A stretch of DNA of 64,000 nucleotides. Source: Pseudomonadales bacterium. GTDB lineage: Bacteria; Pseudomonadota; Gammaproteobacteria; Pseudomonadales; JAHRWD01. Positions within the stretch are counted from its first letter, which is position 1; every line of letters begins with the position of its first letter. The DNA lies in NCBI GenBank assembly GCA_029210125.1, contig JARGPR010000003.1, positions 124,001 through 188,000 of the forward strand. Reading direction: 5' to 3'. The notes beneath the pieces were generated by a model. The model ran no database searches. It had not been told where the DNA came from and saw only the letters and a list, made by a program, of their open reading frames with translations. Made by a program: the position numbers and the translations under genes. This document shows positions 9,201 through 16,973 of the stretch, piece by piece.

Positions 9201-9989
9201 CTAAACAATATCAACCGAGCCGCCATCGATCCGAACGTTCTGACCGTTGATAAATCCAGCGCGATCACTGGCCAGAAAAATCACCAGATCAGCCACATCC
9301 TCCCGCGTGGCAATTCTCGCGGATGGATTAGGAAACGACTCCTTAACAATCTCCGCCTCAATCGAAGGCCAATCTTCACCCCAGCCTTTAGCGCGGGCCT
9401 TTTTCCTGAAACTTGCTTCTATTTCGGGAGTACGAATCAAACCCGGCGATACGGTGTTGACGGTAATACCGGTGCCCGCGAGTTCCTTCGCTAAACTCGC
9501 AGTCATATTAGCCAAAGCACCCTTAGAGGCGTAGTAATGCGGCATTTTTGAATTTGGTCGAATAGAGCCTATCGTGCCCAACTGAATAACTCGACCACAA
9601 CCCAGCTCCTTCATCTGCGGAACCACCAGCTGAATCATACGGGCGGCGGACAATACGTTGATCTGATAGATATCGATCCACTGATCACTAGAGGTATTCC
9701 ACCACAACCCCGCATCTGCCTGACCAAAATTATTGATCAAAATATCAATCACACCAAAGGCGTTCATCGCCTGCTGAAAAACCTGTTCCGCTCCTTCATC
9801 GGTCGCCAAATCGCCCCAAACTCGATAGGCCTCAAAACTATCATCACCAGCCTGCTCAAAAGAATCCTGGTCCGGCCCCTGAATGATGACCCGGGCGCCC
9901 TCCGCCGCAAACTGTTTGGCCATCACAGCACCAGTACCTCTGTGGCTACCGGTGACAAGCACTACTTTACCCTGTAGTTTTAGATCCAT
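9201..9989 (-). CDS. Short-chain dehydrogenase/reductase (SDR) family oxidoreductase
   Basis: A classical SDR. From the ATG at 9989 the protein is 262 aa and begins MDLKLQGKVVLVTGSHRGTG, placing the NAD(P) motif TGxxxGxG at about residues 13-20 as in the family. A longer frame from a TTG at 10031 would add 14 unlikely residues. The catalytic YxxxK is present (YYASKGAL), preceded by the active-site Ser region LGTIGS, and the NNAG motif is varied to NNFG. C-terminal FINGQNVRIDGGS is typical of FabG-like SDRs. The substrate cannot be inferred: no pathway partner lies beside it. Confidence 0.85.
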   Translation of the reverse strand: MDLKLQGKVVLVTGSHRGTGAVMAKQFAAEGARVIIQGPDQDSFEQAGDDSFEAYRVWGDLATDEGAEQVFQQAMNAFGVIDILINNFGQADAGLWWNTSSDQWIDIYQINVLSAARMIQLVVPQMKELGCGRVIQLGTIGSIRPNSKMPHYYASKGALANMTASLAKELAGTGITVNTVSPGLIRTPEIEASFRKKARAKGWGEDWPSIEAEIVKESFPNPSARIATREDVADLVIFLASDRAGFINGQNVRIDGGSVDIV

Positions 9990-10088
9990 ATCTCTGTCCG
10001 CTGTTAAGTTTAGAAATTCGCGACCAATCAAAACACGCCGCTAGTAATTTCATTTTCCATAATATTATTAAGGGCATTTACGCAGTGT

Positions 10089-10094
10089 TATAAT
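10089..10094 (+). promoter_or_regulatory. Perfect -10 hexamer upstream of the diguanylate cyclase
   Basis: TATAAT lies 77 bases upstream of the ATG of the GGDEF gene. The -35 region (about TATTAA) is poor, so this is a candidate promoter only. Confidence 0.35.
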
Positions 10095-10171
10095 CTGTCA
10101 CCTATACTCTAATCGTTCGCTCGCCGAAGCATAACGCCTCTACGAATAGCGCTTCAAGGAATCCAACCGCA

Positions 10172-11194
10172 ATGCCGATCTCTTTTCCACATGACATTAA
10201 CAAAGCAGCAGATTATCTCCGCAAAGCCGTACCGATGATGGTCCAGCACCAGATACCGCCAACCCCCGAAAATTATGCCCTTTGGTACAACTATGTCGCC
10301 GCAGGCAATCAGGCCTTGAACCAACAGCTGATGGAAACGATCAAAGATCACGGTACATGCCCGCGATCCGACAGCCAAAAACTGATGCAGCAATTTGTTC
10401 TGGAGGATGCTCTAACCGCCGATCCAGAACTCTATCGTCAGGTAAATTCGGTAGTGAGTCAATTTGAAGATCTCGTCCAGGAAACCAGTTCCGGGACCAG
10501 GAATTACAGCAAATCCCTTGAAGATAGTATCAAAACCCTTACAGGTACCGGCGCCCAATCTGACGAACTCAAGCAGATCAAAACCTCCCTCACGGACAAT
10601 ACCGAAGCTATTTTTGCTTTAACCCAGTCCTTTCAAGCGCATATAAATTCGTCACAAAAAGAGATTGAAAACCTGAAAGCCGAATTAAAAACACAATATC
10701 AAAAAGCGATGACGGATCCGTTAACCCAGATTTTTAATCGACTGGCATTTGATGAAGAAATCGAAGAGTTAATCAGAACCAAAAGTGCCTCCTTTTGTTT
10801 AATCATGTTTGATATCGACCATTTCAAGCAATTTAATGATCAATATGGCCACACCCTTGGCGATACCGTACTGATCGGCGTGGCAAAAACCACACAACAA
10901 ACCATCGCCCCAATAGATAGTGCACATTTTTCACGTTATGGCGGCGAAGAATTCGCCGTGCTGTTACCTGACTGCAAGCTCGAAAACGCCACCACAGCGG
11001 CCGAAACCATTCGAACCAGACTCGAAAAACTTGGCGTTAAAAACAAATCCGGAAACAGTACTAGTAACATCACCGCCTCCTTTGGTGTTGCTCAGCACAA
11101 TTCTGGGGAACTGCTCCGAGACCTGATCGACCGCGCCGATGATGCACTGTATCTGGCAAAAGCAAATGGTCGCAATCAGGTACACGCCGCCTAG
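10172..11194 (+). CDS. Diguanylate cyclase with GGDEF domain
   Basis: The C-terminal half (residues about 180-340) is a GGDEF domain with the active-site signature RYGGEEF (GGEEF at about 257-261) and the Mg/GTP motif FDIDHFKQFNDQYGH, so it should make c-di-GMP from GTP. The usual inhibitory RxxD motif five residues before the signature is missing, suggesting no product feedback at that site. The N-terminal half has no membrane segment. It starts with the module LRKAVPMMVQHQIPPTPENYALWYNYV, recurrent in cytosolic cyclases of this type, followed by a coiled coil (about 130-175). Single-gene unit, with a possible hairpin downstream. Confidence 0.92.
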   Translation: MPISFPHDINKAADYLRKAVPMMVQHQIPPTPENYALWYNYVAAGNQALNQQLMETIKDHGTCPRSDSQKLMQQFVLEDALTADPELYRQVNSVVSQFEDLVQETSSGTRNYSKSLEDSIKTLTGTGAQSDELKQIKTSLTDNTEAIFALTQSFQAHINSSQKEIENLKAELKTQYQKAMTDPLTQIFNRLAFDEEIEELIRTKSASFCLIMFDIDHFKQFNDQYGHTLGDTVLIGVAKTTQQTIAPIDSAHFSRYGGEEFAVLLPDCKLENATTAAETIRTRLEKLGVKNKSGNSTSNITASFGVAQHNSGELLRDLIDRADDALYLAKANGRNQVHAA

Positions 11195-11204
11195 AGCCTA
11201 ATAA

Positions 11205-11239
11205 CCCAGGGCGGTCGTCTTTTTGAACGACTCCTTGGG
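11205..11239 (+). terminator. Possible terminator hairpin after the diguanylate cyclase gene
   Basis: CCCAGGG at 11205 can pair with CCTTGGG ending at 11239, with an inner GTCGT/ACGAC stem. No U-tract follows, so termination is uncertain. The rest of the 292-base gap to 11487 shows no further signal I can identify. Confidence 0.3.
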
Positions 11240-11486
11240 CAACTCCTGTGTGCTATTTTTTACTTCAACACTACATCTCTCAGCCTTCATCACCGAATGC
11301 GGCTCCGGCCTCAATGGCAAGCTATGGCTTTTGCGCGATGGGCGACGTAAGATAACCGCCGTTAAACTCCTGAGACCTTAGTTCTCCACGGCTTCTAGCA
11401 AGCAAAGAGGGACAGCTCCTGGTAAACAACGGTAGATCAACACCGACCGATACAAACAGTGAGATCAGAGAAGTACGTAAAATTTT

Positions 11487-12878
11487 ATGAGCAGCATGGA
11501 AGCAATCGAATTTGAAAGCACCGGTGAAGAGCAAATTAGCTCCACGCCACAGACCAACCAACCTCTTCGCATTGCGCTGCTCGGATACAGAAGCAAACCG
11601 TTCTGCGGCGGTCAGGGAATCTACATACAGTTCCTGAGCACCGCCCTTTGTGACCACGGCCATCAGGTTGATGTGATATCCGGTCCGCCCTATCCAAACC
11701 TTGATCCCAGAGTACGGCTTATCAAACTGCCCAGCCTGGAACTCTTTGAAACGTTCAACTGGATTCCCCGTACCGCTCCACGAAATTTTCTGGATGCAAC
11801 CAATCGTTTTGAATACTTCAGCAAGCTGACTGGCGGCTTCCCCGAACCGGAAACCTTCGGCCGACGCCTGGTACAGCACTTTAAGGAAAATAACTGCCAG
11901 TACGATATCGTCCACGATAACCAGAGCCTCTGCTACGGCCTCCTAGAGCTGCAGGATATGGGCGTTCCATTGGTCACCACTATTCATCACCCTATTACCC
12001 GTGACCGCAGGATTGAGCTGGAAAGCGCACGCGGTCCGTTCTCTCGCCTATTGGTGCGCCGCTGGCATAATTTTTTGACTATGCAGCAAAAAGTGGTCAA
12101 AAAACTCAACCATGTAGTGACGGTTTCTGAACACTCGCGGCAGGATATTGCGGAGGATTTTGGTCGTCCAACCGATCAGATCGAGCTGGTTTACAACGGT
12201 ATTGATACCAACCAGTTCAAACCAATCAAAGGCGTTCAGCGGAAACCCTTTAGATTAATGGCGATGGCCAGTGCCGATGTCCCGTTAAAGGGTCTCGAAT
12301 ACCTGCTCGGCGCACTTGCCATTCTGCAAAAAGATTATCCGGAGTTGGATCTGCTACTAGTCGGCAAACCAAAAGCCGGCGGCCCGACCGAAAAATTGAT
12401 TAACAAGCTTGGAATTGCCGACAAAATCCAGTTCGTCAGTGGCATCAGTACCGAACAACTAGTTCAGTATTACGCCGAGGCCACTGTCGCCGTCACCGCA
12501 TCACTGTACGAGGGTTTCGGTTTGCCAATTGGCGAAGCAATGGCCTGCGGAGTACCGGTAGTATCCTCCGATGGCGGAGCACTGCCAGAAGTCGTTGGTG
12601 ATGCCGGTTTCGTTGTACCATGTGGAGATGAAGTTGCCCTCTCCAAAGCGATTGCACAACTGTTAGATAGCCCCATGTTACGGCAAAAAATGGGCGATGA
12701 AGGGCGGCAACGTATCCTCAAAACCTTCAGCTGGTCGGTCGCCGCCGCTGAAATGACTCGTCTTTATCATCAAGTCCTGAACCCACAAAAGAGCGAAACA
12801 TCGGCTAACGCCGAACTAACGTCCGATCATGAAACAGCCCTTGAATCCGACGAAGCAGCCCTTGCATGCAAACCTTAG
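11487..12878 (+). CDS. GT4-family glycosyltransferase
   Basis: A retaining GT-B glycosyltransferase of family GT4 (463 aa). The N-terminal Rossmann half begins at about residue 28 (RIALLGYRSKPFCGGQGIY) with the glycine loop for the acceptor side. The C-terminal half has VYNGIDTNQFKP and the EX7E signature EGFGLPIGEAMACGVPVV, with the following GALPEVVGDAG binding the sugar nucleotide. A polar 27-residue N-terminal tail and a 35-residue C-terminal tail flank the domain. The stop overlaps the next gene by 13 bases, so this is the first gene of a coupled three-gene operon. The donor and acceptor are unknown. Confidence 0.88.
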   Translation: MSSMEAIEFESTGEEQISSTPQTNQPLRIALLGYRSKPFCGGQGIYIQFLSTALCDHGHQVDVISGPPYPNLDPRVRLIKLPSLELFETFNWIPRTAPRNFLDATNRFEYFSKLTGGFPEPETFGRRLVQHFKENNCQYDIVHDNQSLCYGLLELQDMGVPLVTTIHHPITRDRRIELESARGPFSRLLVRRWHNFLTMQQKVVKKLNHVVTVSEHSRQDIAEDFGRPTDQIELVYNGIDTNQFKPIKGVQRKPFRLMAMASADVPLKGLEYLLGALAILQKDYPELDLLLVGKPKAGGPTEKLINKLGIADKIQFVSGISTEQLVQYYAEATVAVTASLYEGFGLPIGEAMACGVPVVSSDGGALPEVVGDAGFVVPCGDEVALSKAIAQLLDSPMLRQKMGDEGRQRILKTFSWSVAAAEMTRLYHQVLNPQKSETSANAELTSDHETALESDEAALACKP

Positions 12879-13582
12879 ATCTTGATCGAATCTGTTTTGA
12901 AAACACCGACCGGGTACTGGACGTAGGCTGTGGTGAAGGTCGGCTGAGCTTACATACCTATAGCCACGCTGACGTACTGGCAGTGGGTGTTGATATGTGC
13001 CTAAAGGACCTGCAAACAGCGCAGTCCAGATTTTCTGAATTCGAAGAACCTAACAATCCCGATAAGCATTTTGGTCTCAGTCAAACCAATGCCTATCATC
13101 TGCCCTTCGCCGACCATACCTTCGACAAGGTTTTCTGTTCTGAAGTGCTGGAGCATCTGCACGAATATCCAAAAGCACTTGCGGAGATCGAGCGAGTTCT
13201 CAAACCCGGCGGCGTATTTGTAGCCAGCGTACCGCGCTTCTGGCCAGAAAAAATCTGCTGGTGGCTGAGCACCCCATACCACGAAGTTGAGGGTGGCCAC
13301 GTTCGCATATTCAAAGAGCAGGAGCTACAGCAAGCGATTGAAAAATTTGGTTTCAGACGCTTTGATAAACACTGGGCACACTCATTGCACTCACCCTACT
13401 GGTGGCTCAAATGTCTGTTCTGGAACAACCAGGAAAACAATTGGTTGATCAAACAATACCATCGTTTTCTGGTTTGGGATCTTATGCAAAAACCGATGCT
13501 GACCAAAATTCTTGATGTGCTGCTAAACCCGTTGATGGGAAAAAGCGTAGTGCTCTATTTCCGCAAAGGGCTTCAGCCTTGA
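12866..13582 (+). CDS. Class I SAM-dependent methyltransferase
   Basis: A Methyltransf_11-type enzyme (238 aa): motif I VLDVGCGEGRLSLH near residue 17, an acidic residue after beta-2 (VGVDMCLKD), motif III/IV FADHTFDKVFCSEVLEHL and post-motif LKPGGVFVASVPR. The C-terminal 100 residues are rich in Trp, Phe and basic residues (SPYWWLKCLFWNN) and may lie on a membrane or bind a lipid or glycan. It overlaps the upstream glycosyltransferase by 13 bases and the next gene by 4, so the three products are probably made together and act in one pathway. The substrate is not known. Confidence 0.82.
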   Translation: MQTLDLDRICFENTDRVLDVGCGEGRLSLHTYSHADVLAVGVDMCLKDLQTAQSRFSEFEEPNNPDKHFGLSQTNAYHLPFADHTFDKVFCSEVLEHLHEYPKALAEIERVLKPGGVFVASVPRFWPEKICWWLSTPYHEVEGGHVRIFKEQELQQAIEKFGFRRFDKHWAHSLHSPYWWLKCLFWNNQENNWLIKQYHRFLVWDLMQKPMLTKILDVLLNPLMGKSVVLYFRKGLQP

Positions 13583-14613
13583 GCAGGATCTACCTCAGCA
13601 AAGGCGAAAACCCACTCGACCACTTTCAAGCCTCAGTAGATTTCATCCTCAAAACCCAATGTTCAGACGGCTCCATCCCCTGGTTTACCGGTGGTCACCT
13701 GGACCCCTGGGATCATGCAGAAGCTGCAATGGGCTTGAGTATTGCCGGGCGTTACGAGGAAGCCGTCGCGGCCTACAAATGGTCCGCCGACAATCAACTG
13801 AAATCCGGTAGCTGGTGGGCCAAATATGTCGATGGCCAACCCGTCATGGATGATGACAGCCGCTACGAAACCAACTTTATCGCCTATATTGCCACCGGTG
13901 TCTGGCACCATTATTTGATTACAGAGGACCGCGCATTCCTTGAGCAGATGTGGCCCTGCGTTGAATCCGCAATTGATTATGTGCTGTCACACCAGGCCGA
14001 CAGTGGAACCATCACCTGGGCCATTGATCACGCAGGCATCCCCAAGGCAGATGCACTGGTAACCGGCTGCAGCTCGATCTACAAAAGTATCGAATGCGCC
14101 ATCAATATTGCCTTTGTACTCCAGCAATCCAAACCCGAATGGACCTCCGGAAGAGCCGCACTAGGCAACGCCATGCGCCATCACCCCGAACGTTTTGACC
14201 AAAGCAAATCCCGCTACTCAATGGACTGGTTCTACCCCATTCTCACCGGCGTGTACCAGGGGCAACGGGCTCAGGATCATATTCACCAGCACTGGGATAC
14301 ATTCGTAAAGGATGGGATGGGATGCCTTTGTGTATCCGATGAACCATGGGTCACCATTGCAGAATCCTGTGAGCTGACCATGGCCCTGATCGCCGCAGGC
14401 AAACATGACTCAGCTACAGAACTGTTCAGCTGGTTGCACCAATACCGATGTGATGATGGCGTCCACTGGACAGGCTACCAATATCATTTGGATCTACTGT
14501 GGCCCAACGAACAACCCACCTGGACCGCCGGAGCCGTACTGCTAGCAGCGGATGCGCTTTGTGATGCGACACCCGCCTCAAAGATATTTACGCAAGTGAA
14601 TTTATTGGGTTAA
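13579..14613 (+). CDS. Alpha/alpha-barrel protein often annotated as prenyltransferase-like
   Basis: A 344-residue protein with repeated paired-helix units and aromatic and acidic motifs: QCSDGSIPWFTGGHLDPWDH near the N-terminus, DDDSRYETNFIAY, and TWAIDHAG. This looks like an (alpha/alpha)6 barrel, shared by terpene cyclases, prenyltransferase beta subunits and six-hairpin glycosidases. The automatic name prenyltransferase has no direct support. In a glycosyltransferase operon a carbohydrate-acting role is at least as likely (inference). Translation probably starts at the TTG at 13579, overlapping the methyltransferase stop (TTGA); no later Met keeps the N-terminal motif. Its last 63 codons are duplicated about 1 kb downstream. 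Confidence 0.7.
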   Translation: MSRIYLSKGENPLDHFQASVDFILKTQCSDGSIPWFTGGHLDPWDHAEAAMGLSIAGRYEEAVAAYKWSADNQLKSGSWWAKYVDGQPVMDDDSRYETNFIAYIATGVWHHYLITEDRAFLEQMWPCVESAIDYVLSHQADSGTITWAIDHAGIPKADALVTGCSSIYKSIECAINIAFVLQQSKPEWTSGRAALGNAMRHHPERFDQSKSRYSMDWFYPILTGVYQGQRAQDHIHQHWDTFVKDGMGCLCVSDEPWVTIAESCELTMALIAAGKHDSATELFSWLHQYRCDDGVHWTGYQYHLDLLWPNEQPTWTAGAVLLAADALCDATPASKIFTQVNLLG

Positions 14614-14730
14614 CTTTCGGAACAGGCGTGACCTCCATTCCGCTGGTTGTGAAAAGTTAAACCACCCGTCCATGGAAATACCTTAATTATCGGATGCGTC
14701 ACTAAGCTTTCTTTGGAATCGCAAGTGGGC
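14423..14730 (+). repeat. 308-bp direct repeat, copy 1 (gene 3' end plus flank)
   Basis: Covers the last 63 codons and stop of the alpha/alpha-barrel gene plus 117 bases after it. It aligns without gaps to 15486-15793 at a constant offset of 1063 bases. Identity is about 93 percent in the coding part by eye and lower in the flank. The last 44 bases (14687-14730) recur a third time at 15384-15427. Confidence 0.9.
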
Positions 14731-14852
14731 TAAAAGAGCAGCGAAAAGCTCATTATTCGGCATGCTCGAAGGGTTAATCATTAAGTACCAAACTAGGCGT
14801 TGGTTACGTACCTGCAACCTTTCAGCACCCAAACGCAGCTAAAGGTTAATAA

Positions 14853-15149
14853 ATGCAATATAATTTTGAATGGAATCCTCGCAAAGCACTCACCAATATC
14901 CGTAAACATGGTGTAACCTTTGAGGAAGCCACCAAGGTCTTTGACGACCCGATGGCCTTAACGGTTTTTGATGATGAACAATCCGACGACGATGAAGATC
15001 GCTGGGTGACACTCGGCCAAATCAACGGCCAGCACTATTTGGTTGTGGTGCACACCTACCGCAACACCAGTGAAGACAGCATAACCATCCGCTTAATTTC
15101 AGCGCGACCGGCTACTAAACATGAAATTCGACAGTACGAACAAGGGTGA
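14853..15149 (+). CDS. brnT: BrnT-family toxin
   Basis: A 98-residue protein of the BrnT (DUF497) family, RelE-fold ribonuclease toxins of type II systems that stop translation when freed from BrnA. Family motifs are all present: FEWNPRKALTNIRKHGVTF at the start, EEATKVFDDP, a central DRWVTLGQINGQHYLVVVHTYR, and the C-terminal ISARPATKHEIRQYE. The toxin-first order, with the antitoxin 5 bases after the stop, is usual for brnTA. The pair lies between two copies of a duplicated gene end, as expected for a mobile or recently acquired cassette. Confidence 0.9.
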   Translation: MQYNFEWNPRKALTNIRKHGVTFEEATKVFDDPMALTVFDDEQSDDDEDRWVTLGQINGQHYLVVVHTYRNTSEDSITIRLISARPATKHEIRQYEQG

Positions 15150-15154
15150 ACATC

Positions 15155-15355
15155 ATGCGTGAAGAATATGATTTCTCTAAAGGTGAACGCGGAAAATTCT
15201 TTAACCCTAATGCCAAAAAGAATATACCGATTTATCTGGAAGCTGAAGTGCTGGATTATTTTGCAGCTAAAGCTAAAACCAAAGGTGTTGAACTCAACAC
15301 AATGGTTAATGACCTACTCAAAAAGGATATTGCCTTAATTGAAGGCGTCAAATAA
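15155..15355 (+). CDS. brnA: BrnA-family antitoxin
   Basis: A 66-residue partner of BrnT. I choose the ATG at 15155 over the GTG at 15146, because AAGGGTG lies 6 bases before the ATG and family members begin MREEYDFSKGERGKF. The C-terminal half is a ribbon-helix-helix type DNA-binding domain (NIPIYLEAEVLDYFAAKAK, then LNTMVNDLLKKDI). BrnA neutralises BrnT by complex formation and represses the brnTA promoter, so an operator should lie in the 120 bases before brnT. Confidence 0.87.
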   Translation: MREEYDFSKGERGKFFNPNAKKNIPIYLEAEVLDYFAAKAKTKGVELNTMVNDLLKKDIALIEGVK

Positions 15356-15383
15356 ACAAACCTACTTGAGTAAAATGACGTAC

Positions 15384-15476
15384 TTATCGGATGTCCCATG
15401 CTGTCTTCTTTAAAATCGCAAGTGGGCACTTAGGATTTGAGTCCACTTTCCTTTTGTGGCATGGAAAGACCCGACC
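15384..15476 (+). repeat. Repeat of the downstream flank, copy between brnA and the gene fragment
   Basis: The segment beginning TTATCGGATG and containing ATCGCAAGTGGGC matches 14687-14730 (offset 697) over its first 44 bases, at roughly 70 to 75 percent by eye. It matches 15750-15842 (offset 366) over its whole length. With copy 1 it brackets the brnTA cassette (14731-15383) as imperfect direct repeats. Confidence 0.75.
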
Positions 15477-15485
15477 CCAACTTTT

Positions 15486-15676
15486 TGTTCAGCTGGCTGC
15501 ACCAATACCGATGTAATGATGGTGCCTACTGGACAGGCTACCAATATCAGTTGGACCTACTGTGGCCCAACGAACAACCCACCTGGACCGCCGGAGCCGT
15601 ACTGCTAGCAGCGGATGCGCTTTGTGATGCGACACCTGCTTCAAAGATATTTACCGAAGTAAATTTGTTGGGTTAG
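15486..15676 (+). pseudogene. Duplicated 3' fragment of the alpha/alpha-barrel gene
   Basis: These 191 bases encode the same final 62 residues as the intact gene ending at 14613, from FSWLHQYRC to the terminal VNLLG and stop, with 5 amino-acid changes. The frame is open but there is no start, ribosome site or upstream domain, so it is a remnant and not a gene. It could be the displaced original 3' end after an insertion, or the product of a tandem duplication. Confidence 0.85.
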
Positions 15677-15793
15677 CTCTCGAAACAGGCGCAACCGCCA
15701 TTGCGTTGGTTGTGAACAAGTTAAACCACCGACCATCGAAACGCCTTGGTTATCGGATACCCCACCAAGCCTTCTTTGGAATCGCAAGTGGCT
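15486..15793 (+). repeat. 308-bp direct repeat, copy 2
   Basis: Second copy of 14423-14730. It contains the gene fragment and the same 117-base flank, ending in ATCGCAAGTGGC. The flank similarity to the repeat at 15384-15476 continues to about 15842. Confidence 0.88.
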
Positions 15794-16093
15794 CACTTAG
15801 AATCTAAACCCATCTTCCTTTTGTAGCATAGAAAGACTTCGCTCTTTTCTGTTGAGCGATCTCAATTTGTAGCGCACTTTTTTTGTTCGCCCAACAATAA
15901 AAAGCCTCATAATGCAAAAAATACTAAAATAGGACTATAAAAAGACTATTTATTATCTATTATTAATCAATATGTTAAGAGTATATTCAATATAATCAAG
16001 TATATTATTAGTATATTTACTTAAAATTAGTTGCTTGATATGCAAGATAGGGGTAGGATGCGACTAACTGTTAAGAGAGCTAGGTACGGTTAG
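15677..16093. other. Gene-free AT-rich region upstream of the orphan winged-helix gene
   Basis: No reading frame with coding character was found in these 417 bases. The first part is the repeat flank (to about 15842). From about 15900 to 16030 the sequence is far more AT-rich than the rest of the window. It carries three direct copies of AGTATATT (15980-15987, 15999-16006, 16010-16017), which could be operator sites or simply AT-rich sequence. The promoter of the gene at 16094 must lie here. Confidence 0.5.
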
Positions 16094-16798
16094 ATGCCAA
16101 AGAAAATTGATTATCCCAGAGCCTCAGTGGCAAAAAGCATTCAGCTTGCGGAAGCTGTCTATGAACTCGGCGGGTCTTGCGGGCTAGAGATGTGCGCTGA
16201 ACATATGGGCAGAAAGGTGGGTGGAGGCTTTAAGGATATTGTTTCTGCGGCAGTAAAATTCGGGCTGATTACGAATACCAGAGGGCAGCTAGGTACAACT
16301 CAGCTTTTTCAGACATACCACCTAGGCTATTCTCCGGAAGAAAAAGCCCAAGTCCTACAACAGGCCTTTTTACGGGTACCGCTATTCCTAGAAATATATG
16401 AGCGATTCAAAAGCCAAAAGTTGCCTATTGAAATTTTCGACAAACTCTTAATTCGTGAGTTTCAGGTAAATCAACAGGTTGCTAGTAGGGTGGCCAAATA
16501 CTTTATAGATGGGGCAAAAGCCACAAAGTTGTTGAATGGCGACAACACCTTTCATCTTTTATCTGTGACGCCTGAAGAACCTGAAAGCGAGGGTACAGAA
16601 GACAGCCCTATAGATTTAATAGATTACAGCGACACCAACTTGGACGATGAACCTATTGAAATTATTGATGCCAATGAGTTTTCAGTCCGAATTACAGGGC
16701 CAGGTATCAATTCAACAATAGCAATTAGAGAAGAAGAGGATCTTGATATCGTCGAAGTGATGCTTAAAAAGGTAAGGAAAAAGTTATTAGAGGCTTAA
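16094..16798 (+). CDS. Orphan protein with probable winged-helix DNA-binding region
   Basis: I do not recognise a named family for these 234 residues. The first 70 (SVAKSIQLAEAVYELGG, then AEHMGRKVGGGFKDIVSAA, then GLITNTRGQL) read like a winged helix. A second helical block (about 75-145) contains LPIEIFDKLLIREFQVNQQV. An acidic linker (about 150-190) leads to a small module with VRITGPGINSTIAI and a final amphipathic helix. The gene stands alone between an AT-rich upstream region and a strong terminator, inside the accessory patch. A regulator or the DNA-binding subunit of a small mobile or defence island is possible; neither is shown. Confidence 0.65.
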   Translation: MPKKIDYPRASVAKSIQLAEAVYELGGSCGLEMCAEHMGRKVGGGFKDIVSAAVKFGLITNTRGQLGTTQLFQTYHLGYSPEEKAQVLQQAFLRVPLFLEIYERFKSQKLPIEIFDKLLIREFQVNQQVASRVAKYFIDGAKATKLLNGDNTFHLLSVTPEEPESEGTEDSPIDLIDYSDTNLDDEPIEIIDANEFSVRITGPGINSTIAIREEEDLDIVEVMLKKVRKKLLEA

Positions 16799-16806
16799 AA
16801 ATGATA

Positions 16807-16839
16807 AAGGCCAATCAGGCAAAGCCTGATTGGCCTTTT
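16807..16839 (+). terminator. Strong intrinsic terminator after the orphan gene
   Basis: AAGGCCAATCAGGC (16807-16820), an AAA loop and its perfect complement (16824-16837) are followed by a short T run. It begins 8 bases after the stop. Confidence 0.85.
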
Positions 16840-16876
16840 GAAATCTCCTACGGATAAACAAGTCGTCCAACAGGAG

Positions 16877-16892
16877 GCTAGAATCATCTAGC
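16877..16892. repeat. Short inverted repeat upstream of the 44-codon gene
   Basis: GCTAGA-ATCA-TCTAGC is a 6-bp inverted repeat about 80 bases before the small gene at 16974. It could be an operator or a small RNA hairpin; nothing else supports either. Confidence 0.35.
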
Positions 16893-16973
16893 ATCATTCC
16901 AACGTGAGAATTGTAATGATGGGTCTGGATGGAGCTGGTGTCAAGTGGCTTGGTTGTTAATGGAGGACTGCAA

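Noticed and set aside
11240-11486. c-di-GMP (GEMM) riboswitch before the glycosyltransferase operon
   Set aside because: Proximity to a cyclase gene made it worth checking, but the conserved GEMM core is not present.
11322-11915. 197-codon minus-strand frame opposite the glycosyltransferase start
   Set aside because: It lies antisense to clear GT4 coding sequence and has no recognisable domain or ribosome site.
13579-14613. Genuine protein prenyltransferase
   Set aside because: Only the general alpha/alpha-barrel character supports that label; no zinc-ligand set or partner subunit was seen, so the name is given only as a common label.
14731-14852. Integron attC-like site upstream of brnT
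   Set aside because: An imperfect inverted repeat (GGCGTTGG with CCAAACGC) exists, but the required GTTRRRY core and its partner box are absent.
15437-15676. Independent 79-codon gene
   Set aside because: It is the duplicated end of the upstream gene; the first 16 codons come from unrelated flank and there is no ribosome site.
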